Part shown: positions 22,501 to 34,500 of the stretch, piece by piece
Layout: every line of letters starts with the position of its first letter
Position numbering within the stretch: position 1 is the stretch's first letter
NCBI GenBank assembly: GCA_946894095.1
Contig: OX335641.1
Coordinates: 15,642,501 to 15,706,500, forward strand
Source of the DNA: Incurvaria masculella
Lineage: Eukaryota; Arthropoda; Insecta; Lepidoptera; Incurvariidae
DNA length: 64,000 nt
Reading direction: 5' to 3'
Notes under the pieces: model-generated
The model's database searches: none
The model's input: the letters and a program-made list of their open reading frames with translations, nothing else
What the model was told of the DNA's origin: nothing
Translations under genes and position numbers: made by a program

Positions 22501-25500
22501 ACAATCTTGCTCTACAGGGGGAGGGTTTTTCTGTGTTCGAATAATGTATACAGTATTCAGGAAGGGCCTCACGTGGGTATTGAAGGTCCGATGGCTCGGA
22601 TGAGGGTTACAGGCTGTGGTTTTACGTGGAACAAAATCTCGCCTCACAGGAGGATGGGTTTCTGTGTTTGATTTATATGGACTATATTTAGGAAGGGCTT
22701 AGGAGTGTTTGGGTGTGAGTGAAATGAGGGAGTGCGTCAGCGCACGCTGAACCAGAAAGATATTAAATTCCTAGGATCAGTGTTAAATAGTAGGACCGGG
22801 AGTCCATAGTGGGGGCGACGGAACAGTCACGTACACCGGTTCGCTTTTTCTAGATAAAATCTATCTAGCTAGCTACAAAAGAATAAAACGATATTTCTTC
22901 ACAGAAATGTTAAGGCGATGGATGTCGAGTTGTGGGAAGCATGTTTAATCCACATACTTGTGCACGCTATGTGGATTTTTGTTTGCAGTGCAGCCAGAAA
23001 ACGAGGCATTACGGGACATCGGTCGGGTCTGGGATCTCTATGAGATTCCATGCCAGATTGATTGTACCTTAAACGTAAATGTAGCATCACTAACGAACAT
23101 TCCGAGAAGCTGCGGATCCTGAATTTGAGCCTCAAGTTAGATTGGGCGGTACCCCTTTATACTGAAAGGAGCCGGAACCCATTAAGACTTTCATACTCAG
23201 TCAAACTCTAGAAAACCATGAAAGGAAAATATAGTATTGGCATTATCGCACAAAACTACACTACGATAATACAATACATACCAAAAATCTCTCTGAACAT
23301 AAATGACACTATGACACCGTATTTTAAATTGTTGGCATTTAGACCTTGGAGTCATGTTCCAATATTAAAATGTTACCTCGCTTGAGAGGAAGGCGGAGGC
23401 CATACCCTGGTTCGCTTGACAACCGGCGACCAGGTTGACTATCTTAATAAATACAAAATCTGAAGGCATATCCATCTTGGATTGACCTCAGTGTACATTT
23501 CGCAGGCAACTTCCTGTTTCCCTGCTTAAATTAGTCGACAACCTTGAGGGTTTGTCATGACTGCGGATAACCGCTTATCTTGAACTGCTGTTTCTATCAG
23601 CTCTTCTGAAAGCCTTTATTGGCTTTACCACGATCTGCCAAGTGCCGGAACCGTGAAAATGTGGAGACACTCTCATGACCTACCCTGAGTCCAGGAAAGG
23701 CTTGGCAACGCGTGTGGCTAATGTCACTAGACGCGAAAATCTTTAAAGTGACTACGCTTTGGTACGTCCGGAGCAGTTCACGAAACTACCCTTATGTCCA
23801 TGCATTAGTAATGGCAGATGGGAGGGTCTGAGGTATGTCCTACATTCATGTGGGCTGGTACAAGACAGATTCGTAACTATGGTCACCCGCCGTAGTTTTC
23901 CGTCACCGTTTGATCGGCTGACAAAACGAACATTCTTGTGATACCTAATGTGTCGTACTTGACGTTGTCAGTGGACACTCAAAATATATAGTGGTCATGT
24001 TGTAAATCCAATACCCCAATTGGTATATAATGAACCACATAAACTCATATTTCCCTACACGGGAATTGAACCTTGGTGTTCAGAGGCTCTATCTTCAGGA
24101 TGGCTGGCCGCCGCTTTTTGAAGCAGAGGTCGCATATACAGCCTGAAGGCAGGAAGGCGATCATGTGGGGACGCGGGATAACAGTGCCATGGATGGACCT
24201 TGGACTGTGAGGGGCGTCACCATTACCCCATGGGGTAAAAATTTTTTTGAAGTTCTGGGCATGCTGAAATGCTCTATTCCAATCAATTCAGATTTGTGTT
24301 TGTATGTGAGAGCGCGTGTATGAGAGAGAGAGAGATTATGTATCAGGTTAGGATAGGGAGAAAGGAACCGATTAGAAGAACCGAAAGAGACAGACAGCTA
24401 GGTACAGGAGGAGGGCATAGCACCAATGAGGATTTGACAACAATATTCAGGAGAATACATGTTACCTAAGCAAGTAATGTAGTAAAATAACTAGATTTAA
24501 CGTGAGCAAATCAGGAAACAGTAAATGGGAATATATTAGACGAATGGTTATGTAATGTAAATAATGAAAGCATATAGGACGATCACGAGCCAATGGGGAG
24601 AACAAATGGGACGAGTGGATACATGGTAAATAGGTAATTAATGTAGGATGTATCCAAGGGAAATATAAGGTACATAACTTAGGTTAGATATGTATAAGCT
24701 AATGTAGGCTAGGAGTCTATTTAAGGGGGGGGTCTGGAGGTTTACAGCTGTTGCCGTGACCACAGGATGATTTGTTGACAAGGACTTGGTTATATCTTTA
24801 AGCAAATCCTACAATTAAAAAGAACCAAGGTTACTAAAGGACACAACAAATAAAATGGGTCAAATAGCGTAGTCATATTATTCGTATTTGTTCACGAAAA
24901 ATAACTAAGAAAATACTTGAAGCAAAAGAATAAAAATATATAAAAGTAATAAGACGTAAAATTGTCAGCAGGGAAATAGTTAAACGCGGTTAGTCGGTTC
25001 ACGGAAAAATAAAATCATGTTTGTAAACAATTCTCAACATATTACACTGTTGTTGTAATTTATTAAAGTATATTATGAAACTATGAAAAGAGATTAGGGA
25101 ATATAGGATGTTTCAACAGCACGAGAGCGGTTGTGTGATTACGCCACCAGCGCATTGAATGCGTTGTGTGATCGCGCCACTAGCGCATTGGATGCGTTAT
25201 GAGAGACGCGTTGATCGCGCGAGCGCGACGCCGAACGCTTACCTCTGGGAAGGCTCAGAGGTACCTACCAGGTAAATTGTTTGACTACAGTTTAGAATGT
25301 GTGAAAACTATTGCTCATGGGTTCAGAATTACTTTAAAAAAGTAGTACAAAGGTTAGTACCTTTGGAAATTGTTAATTATGTGTTCTGAAATGTTTTATC
25401 CGCAGGTAAGTCAGTATAAAATTGGTTGTGCTAATGAATTGGGTACTAAACAGTGTTATGAATTTCAGCTTAAATTAAGTTCTGTACCATTCTTCAATAA

Positions 25501-28500
25501 TCCACTCTTATGGTGATCTCCATCTTATCTGAATGTGTTACTCTCGTACCATTAACATTTTAATAATTGTAATTACACACGCACGTTAAAGTCGGCAGAA
25601 ATAAAAATAATAAAACCTTTAGTTAGGTTTAGTTACGTCTCACTACGGTAAACAATCAAGGAAGTGATATCTTTTAGGTTTCTTTAAATAGAGAACCAAT
25701 TTTCCACGAACGAAAATCGGTCAAAGGAAGATTTGCATTTAGGATCGGTTGGTTCCGTTGAGCGGATAGAACTGAATAATGTCTCCTCAGGGCGAATGTT
25801 GTCTTAGTATCTATATGAACATAGATTTCTATTTACTATAGGAAAATTACAGATTACTAGACGAAAGGATTGGCTACAGTCAGGACCGATTATATGGGGG
25901 GCCGATTGGGGTCCGAGGGATGGCGGCAATGTTGTGGGGGCGACCAATCCTAATGAAATTATGTTTTAATTACTATTATTGACTACGCTTGCTGTAGATT
26001 TACCGTTTTACTTAAAATTATTCCGTTAAAACATTTATTAAATATTCGTACCCTGTCGAAATTATGGGGGCGACGGGCTTAACGAGCCGGGGCGTCTGAT
26101 CCTCCGCTGAGTATTAGAGAGATCATGAGTCGAACACGTGGCGGAGATTGTAGAAGTATCGTGTGCGTAATATTTGTGTTGACCATTGGTCACGGGAAAG
26201 TATTGATAAAGTGCACTGGTCATATGTAATATATTAATCGAAACAAAGGTAAAGAGTGGTAGGGTAAATAAGTCGTTGTGCGGAGAGGTATATTTTAAAA
26301 TGAGGTATGAGCAAATTTGAACTAATAATATTTATAATATTTCGTTGATATGTAAAATTTTGGTTGTCGCATGGGGTCCGTAACGAAGACGAAGTGTGGG
26401 AGTAGGTATAATATTGGTATTAGAATGGGGTGAGTAGAAAAACATGGGAACTTAGGTTGTAAACCATCACGTAACTTAAATATTGGTTAAAACTTTTGTG
26501 AAAGCAAGGAAGGAAATAATAATTATTATAATTTGTTATTTTTATTACATTATTACATATTTTGTGGGGTTATTATAGTATTGCGAGGTAACATTGATTT
26601 GGATGGGGCGCGGGACGTTCCTTGCCGCTCCAACCGTCGTTCGTTCAGTGCGGTGGTGCCGACTCGGGGCGGGGTGAACTCGCGCGCTGAACAGCGGGTG
26701 TACATACCTATACAGTCACATGGATTGGTGGCGCGAGCGGCGGGTCACGTGGTTCGTGCGTCTTGTGTCTAGGGTCGCGGTAGGAGCGTCAAGAATGATA
26801 TTATTATTGAATAACGGAACCACGCGCGCTTATTACCATTATTCTAGAGATTGCGTTGGGGTTTATTTAAAGATAGATTGATTAATTATGAATGAAGGAA
26901 TGGTTATGGATGTTAGATATTGAAGAAGACAGACTCCTTGAAGGTTACGATATTCCATCGGGGTTTTGTTGTTTTACTTTGAGTTTTAAGTTGGTGTTAT
27001 TTGATAGGGGAAAAATATTAGGAATAAGTGATTACAATTTTACGGGTTATAGTGCAATTACTTAGACATATTTACAACATTGAAGTGCAAGTAGCCTTGG
27101 GTGAGTGAGGAAGTTCGAGAACGGAACGAGAATTAGTAATGACTATGAGTTTATGTGAGGGCGAGATAAACTAGAGTTAGGGTTCCGTAGAGATTGAAAA
27201 AAAAAGGGGTGAATTTGTTGTGACAGTCTATTCCGATGAAATCTGAGATCTGAATGTTCGGGTCGCAGGTGCGTAATAGTACGAGTGTTGGACTTAGGGA
27301 GGATAATGTGATGTGTGGGTGGCTTCGCGATAACGAGTTGTGGATATATTATTGTATGAAGGTGGGGGCGAACATTGTGCTATGATGTGATATCATGATG
27401 TTTGGATGTTAGTCGGGGTGATGTTAGCATGTGGTTTAGCCACAAGAAGGTTGACGTCATCATCGTATACGAGAGCGAGAGGTGTGGAATGGGAAATATT
27501 TATTTTTGATGACTTAGGGATGGGTCGGTTACTGTATATAGGGGATCCCGTTGCTGACCGTGTTGATAGTGGGCGATGGTGTATTACCTTTTGGAGAAAG
27601 ATATAATAATAATTTATTTAACAATTTTTTATTGATTTCTCTTAACAATAATGTTGACGGGTATTTTAAATTTAATACAATTCGGTGAATACTATTTTCG
27701 TATTTTGAGATTATTCGGACACAAATCTGAATTTATTTAGATTGACATAATAGTGACGGCCAAGTATTTTGGCTTGCGTTTTGAGTATTATTGTAACGTA
27801 GTTCGAGCAGGTGTATCATGCTGGTGGTAGGGTTTGGAAAAAAAATATATATAATGAAGGCAAACTGGAGAAGGGGAACGCGTTGCGGTATAAATAAATA
27901 TGTATATATACATATACGTATGGTATTAAGTGAATGGAGGTATTGTTTAATTATCAAGGAGTGGCAATTGAAATCGTTGTTTCATTTCAATTTGGATCAA
28001 GAGAATCAAGGTTATCGTTAAATATGTGTTTGATTTCAGGAGTCAGGTCAAAAAAAAAAAAAAAATTAGGAAGAAGATAGGGTTACATTCTGGGGGAGGG
28101 GGGGATTACGAGTGATGATGGCATAGGCTATTTAAGCGTGTCCCTTTCCCTAGAGTTCAACTTTAGTGTAAGTGAAATAGTATTAAAAGTGTGGATAGAC
28201 TTAGTGAATGGGAGCATTGAAACGGTCTTATTGTGAGGTGACGACGGGTTATCTAAATATTTTCAGAAGTAGACAGGAAAATTGCGAGTGGTTCTAGCAA
28301 GTAGGGAAGTGAACTTAAATTTGAACTTGAGCGAACGTTGTTGGAAGATTGCGCGGAAAATTTCGAATACTTAGTTCAGTGTGACCACGGAATTGGAAAA
28401 TAAGTTAGAAGTGACAGTTGCTCCAATATTGGCGACGTACTACGACCAAAGAGTCAGTATACGAGTTTGCGGCGGTGTTTCGCGGGACCACGGAATTGGG

Positions 28501-31500
28501 GAAAAGGTGGAAGTGATATTTCCGCTATGGCTGAGGGGGGGATCAGAGACTAGGAGAGCGTGGGGGCGATCGTATTCGGCTACATATATTTATGATAATC
28601 AGATGGGGGGGGGGGGGGGGGGGTAGAAGGATAATGGGGGTTTCGGTAAGTTAAGGGTAGAGGTGTTTAGAATGGGGGGGGGGGGGGGTTAAAAAAAAAG
28701 GGGGATTAGTGTAAGAGTGTGTTTGAGTGGATTCAATGGTATAGTTTTCTTTGATATTTTGTGTGATTTATTATGATTATTAAATTGATTATTGAAAGAA
28801 TATTTAGGAGAGTGTGAGCCATGGGTGTGTTTGATTAGGTTTTTCTTTGCTGAGCAGTAATTGAAATATCGTAAATATAAATCACTTAGTTTTTTATTAC
28901 CATAGATATGAAGCTTGAATAAGGTTCTCTGGATTATTTGATTAGATCATTCATTTATTAGACTTTGTGTTAGATTGTAAATTATTAAATTTGATTTATA
29001 TTGATGATTTCTCTGTGATGTTTTATTACAAAATATTCAAGGACAACATAAAATAATTACCTTGATATTTTGATGGTTTCAGCGAGTTGCCAAAGTTGAA
29101 ACTATGTCATCTGCTGATGGTAAATATACAATGAACTACATACGAATACACTTAATAAATTGTGGTTCAAAAAAAAAATTAAATATATTTTTTTTATTAC
29201 TTTTAAGCTTCAAATCAGTAAATTTCAAATCATGTAGATTTTGAAGAGGAAAGGCTTTGATGTGTTTCAACCAATATTTTCAGAACATCTTTTGTTCAAT
29301 GTATTCTCTACTCGTTTGAGTTGTCTTCGATCACGATATATGTGAGATAATTTTCACATACGTTTTCCAAACGTTTGATTTATTAACGATCTATACTTCC
29401 TGCATTTTATGTTGGTGGTTTTACCAACTTTAAATTGATTCTTGGTATGGATTATGAGGTCGGCTACGATTCAATTTAACTGAATTGTAGAATACCTGTC
29501 TTGATTAAAGTAAAATGACATGGATTCTGTGGAGATCTCAATAAAATAACAAAACAAATAGAGTTCATCCACATTGCTAGTTGACCGTGTTGTCTGATGG
29601 CCAATTATGGAGATATGAGTGCCTTTTGTGTTCATGGCTTAACTAGTTCTGGAAAGTCGTTTATGAAGAAGATCCTTAGCTGAATAGCGGGTGACTTCCA
29701 CCGATGGATCAGTTGTCAAGATGGGAACTTGCATACTGCAACGTGGGAAGTATTGGTTAACCTTCAAAACCACACACTCACCCGGAGTGCAACGTTGACG
29801 AGTACTACTAGTGAATTGACCATGAATACATAGGGTTAACATTGTTCATATTGTTCCCAGAGAACAACTGAAAACACCATACAATTTCAATGCGAATTTG
29901 AGGTTCGGTCATTGTGTATTTCAGACTATAAAGTTTGAATTGCTTGAATACATTAAACAACTTCCTGAACCATTCCATATTAGGGCATTGTGATCATATA
30001 ATGACTGTGTTCACTAAATCAGCCCAATGTCAGAGGAAAAATGCCAGAACCACACCTATTTATTAATGGCGAGTACAGGCATTTGCAGGGTTTAGCACGC
30101 TGCTGCGTGACGCTGAGGTGGCAGTAAAATCCAACCTTTCATAGTTGGTATGCTCTATGTACAACAATAATCCGAAAATGACCATGTCATTCATGCAGTA
30201 ACATCCAACCTTCATGGTTGGTATGCAAATAGATTCAATCAAGTTATTTGATCATATCATAAGCTTGACCTCCCTGTTGGCAGATGTAAAGTAGAGATCA
30301 GTAATTTGGATCTCTTTATACTTTGCTAAATTTTGAGCATGGAAATTTCTTCAAAATTTGTAACAACAAAGAGGAGAAAGCGATTCGAATATTTAGGCAG
30401 GTTTTCACTTGGTTGAGCGGTGGAGAACATTTTTAAATTTTGAATGGGGCTCTACTATTGGGGCCTAGCTCAAAATCGTCTTAATTTTTATAATTCTTTT
30501 AAATTTCCGCGAATTTTCATTTTATTTGTTTTTATCGAAGTTTATTGAGCAGCAATATAATAACTTCTGCTGAAATATTTGATATTTTCTTAGTTAAAGA
30601 ATAAGAGAAGAATATATACAATATAGTATGGGTGAGTAATATTTTAGTTGAATACTTAGGAAACTCTATTTGAGGTTAAGTATAAATGATTGGATTAAAA
30701 TTAGATTAATAATACTAGACGAACACGTGCCTTTATTAGTCATTATTATTATTATTATTAGTCTTTATTGGTAGATAGGTATAGGTATGCTAGGTTAGGT
30801 TTGGGCTGTAGGTGGTTATAGTTAGATTAGATTGGGTTAGGCTGGTAAGATTAGGATAAATTATGGATGTAGGTTAGGTTAAATAAGTTGATTACTTTGG
30901 AGGAGGTTAGATTAAGTTTAAAAAAAAAAAAAACAAAAAAAACAACAACTACAAAGTTAGGTAGGAAACGAAACAAAAAAAAATATGGGAAATTCACAGT
31001 AGATAAAAGGATGTTGAAGGTAATTTTGAGTTGGGGGCGTGGTTGAGGTTTCCTTAATATGGAATAAAGACATTATTTTATTTTATGTTGTAACAATTGT
31101 CCTTACCTTATTGAATTAACTGCTTCCCTGCGTGTGGCATCGTGTGCCATGTGCAGTCACAGTTAATTGGGGGCGGCTGTGGACGGCCAGCCTCCACACT
31201 CAAAACATGATATATAAATACAACAAAGTAGCGTCCTATAGGCATATGAAAGTAGCGTCGCGATGCCGCTTAGCGACAAGTAAAAATAATACTTTTGTTT
31301 TACGCACATCTGACTAAACATAAAATCAAGGTCATCGCAGGCTGAGGGGCGTAGAGGGGGCGGAGGTATGACCCTGAGCGATCGCGCAGGTACAACGTTC
31401 GAAAGTACTCGAATAATGCTCTGCTTAGCGACAGGTAAATAATAATAAAATAATAAGAACACGACTCACGCGCCCAAGGCCAACGCCGGGCGAGGGGTGG

Positions 31501-34500
31501 AGAGCGGGTCGAGAGGGGAGCCGGGAGGAAAGATGAGCGGGGGAGAGGGGAGAGTGCGCATGACCACTCGAAAAATGGCGGGATTCCAAGGGAGGGGCGA
31601 GGGGGATCAGAGCCTAGAACAGAAAAGGCGCGCGCGTCCCTCGTCAGTCGGTGGCGAGCGAGTCTCTGGGGCAGTATGCCTCTATTCAGGGCTTACGGCA
31701 CGTAGGTTGAATACGCGGAAGTGTTTTACTAAGGAATTTGCACCTGCAAAGTCTTTTCCCTCGTTTAGATTTTGTTTGGGGACATTGAAACGAGTCATTG
31801 AGTTTGAGAAAGTAGCAAAAGTGCAAATTTAGGAACGAGATGAGTTAGCTAAATAATCTATGTTTTCTTGCAGAGTAGGTAGATTTGCAAACAGCTTTTG
31901 TTAAAATAGAGTGAAAGAATGGACGGCACTGGACCTTGGTAAGTCTGTACATATTTTTGGGGACCAGAAACGGTAGCAAACTGCGAGGAGGAGCCCCGTG
32001 TGGGTGAGGTGACGGCATATGTATTGATTGTATATCGAAGTTCGCGCGGCCTGTTAGATGTGCAAGCGCATTGGATGAAGGATTAGATATGAGGATGTAC
32101 TGCATTTTGAATAACGAATAGTATGGAAGGAGATTTTATAAAGTACTAGGTAAAGTTTTAAGTGGAATAAAATCTCAGGTTACAGTGGGGAGGGTTCTTT
32201 TGTGCTCAGATAATTTGTGCTATATTTAGAAAGGACCTCGCGTGTGTAATGATGGTTCGTCGACTCGGACGAGGGTTACAGGCCGTGGTTTTACGTGGAA
32301 TACAATCTTGCTCTACAGGGGGAGGGTTTTTCTGTGTTCGAATAATGTATACAGTATTCAGGAAGGGCCTCACGTGGGTATTGAAGGTCCGATGGCTCGG
32401 ATGAGGGTTACAGGCTGTGGTTTTACGTGGAACAAAATCTCGCCTCACAGGAGGATGGGTTTCTGTGTTTGATTTATATGGACTATATTTAGGAAGGGCT
32501 TAGGAGTGTTTGGGTGTGAGTGAAATGAGGGAGTGCGTCAGCGCACGCTGAACCAGAAAGATATTAAATTCCTAGGATCAGTGTTAAATAGTAGGACCGG
32601 GAGTCCATAGTGGGGGCGACGGAACAGTCACGTACACCGGTTCGCTTTTTCTAGATAAAATCTATCTAGCTAGCTACAAAAGAATAAAACGATATTTCTT
32701 CACAGAAATGTTAAGGCGATGGATGTCGAGTTGTGGGAAGCATGTTTAATCCACATACTTGTGCACGCTATGTGGATTTTTGTTTGCAGTGCAGCCAGAA
32801 AACGAGGCATTACGGGACATCGGTCGGGTCTGGGATCTCTATGAGATTCCATGCCAGATTGATTGTACCTTAAACGTAAATGTAGCATCACTAACGAACA
32901 TTCCGAGAAGCTGCGGATCCTGAATTTGAGCCTCAAGTTAGATTGGGCGGTACCCCTTTATACTGAAAGGAGCCGGAACCCATTAAGACTTTCATACTCA
33001 GTCAAACTCTAGAAAACCATGAAAGGAAAATATAGTATTGGCATTATCGCACAAAACTACACTACGATAATACAATACATACCAAAAATCTCTCTGAACA
33101 TAAATGACACTATGACACCGTATTTTAAATTGTTGGCATTTAGACCTTGGAGTCATGTTCCAATATTAAAATGTTACCTCGCTTGAGAGGAAGGCGGAGG
33201 CCATACCCTGGTTCGCTTGACAACCGGCGACCAGGTTGACTATCTTAATAAATACAAAATCTGAAGGCATATCCATCTTGGATTGACCTCAGTGTACATT
33301 TCGCAGGCAACTTCCTGTTTCCCTGCTTAAATTAGTCGACAACCTTGAGGGTTTGTCATGACTGCGGATAACCGCTTATCTTGAACTGCTGTTTCTATCA
33401 GCTCTTCTGAAAGCCTTTATTGGCTTTACCACGATCTGCCAAGTGCCGGAACCGTGAAAATGTGGAGACACTCTCATGACCTACCCTGAGTCCAGGAAAG
33501 GCTTGGCAACGCGTGTGGCTAATGTCACTAGACGCGAAAATCTTTAAAGTGACTACGCTTTGGTACGTCCGGAGCAGTTCACGAAACTACCCTTATGTCC
33601 ATGCATTAGTAATGGCAGATGGGAGGGTCTGAGGTATGTCCTACATTCATGTGGGCTGGTACAAGACAGATTCGTAACTATGGTCACCCGCCGTAGTTTT
33701 CCGTCACCGTTTGATCGGCTGACAAAACGAACATTCTTGTGATACCTAATGTGTCGTACTTGACGTTGTCAGTGGACACTCAAAATATATAGTGGTCATG
33801 TTGTAAATCCAATACCCCAATTGGTATATAATGAACCACATAAACTCATATTTCCCTACACGGGAATTGAACCTTGGTGTTCAGAGGCTCTATCTTCAGG
33901 ATGGCTGGCCGCCGCTTTTTGAAGCAGAGGTCGCATATACAGCCTGAAGGCAGGAAGGCGATCATGTGGGGACGCGGGATAACAGTGCCATGGATGGACC
34001 TTGGACTGTGAGGGGCGTCACCATTACCCCATGGGGTAAAAATTTTTTTGAAGTTCTGGGCATGCTGAAATGCTCTATTCCAATCAATTCAGATTTGTGT
34101 TTGTATGTGAGAGCGCGTGTATGAGAGAGAGAGAGATTATGTATCAGGTTAGGATAGGGAGAAAGGAACCGATTAGAAGAACCGAAAGAGACAGACAGCT
34201 AGGTACAGGAGGAGGGCATAGCACCAATGAGGATTTGACAACAATATTCAGGAGAATACATGTTACCTAAGCAAGTAATGTAGTAAAATAACTAGATTTA
34301 ACGTGAGCAAATCAGGAAACAGTAAATGGGAATATATTAGACGAATGGTTATGTAATGTAAATAATGAAAGCATATAGGACGATCACGAGCCAATGGGGA
34401 GAACAAATGGGACGAGTGGATACATGGTAAATAGGTAATTAATGTAGGATGTATCCAAGGGAAATATAAGGTACATAACTTAGGTTAGATATGTATAAGC

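Noticed and set aside
30780..30900. GGTTAG-type phrases resembling the insect telomere repeat TTAGG
   Set aside because: They are degenerate and irregularly spaced, inside the element interior. No run of consecutive TTAGG units exists.
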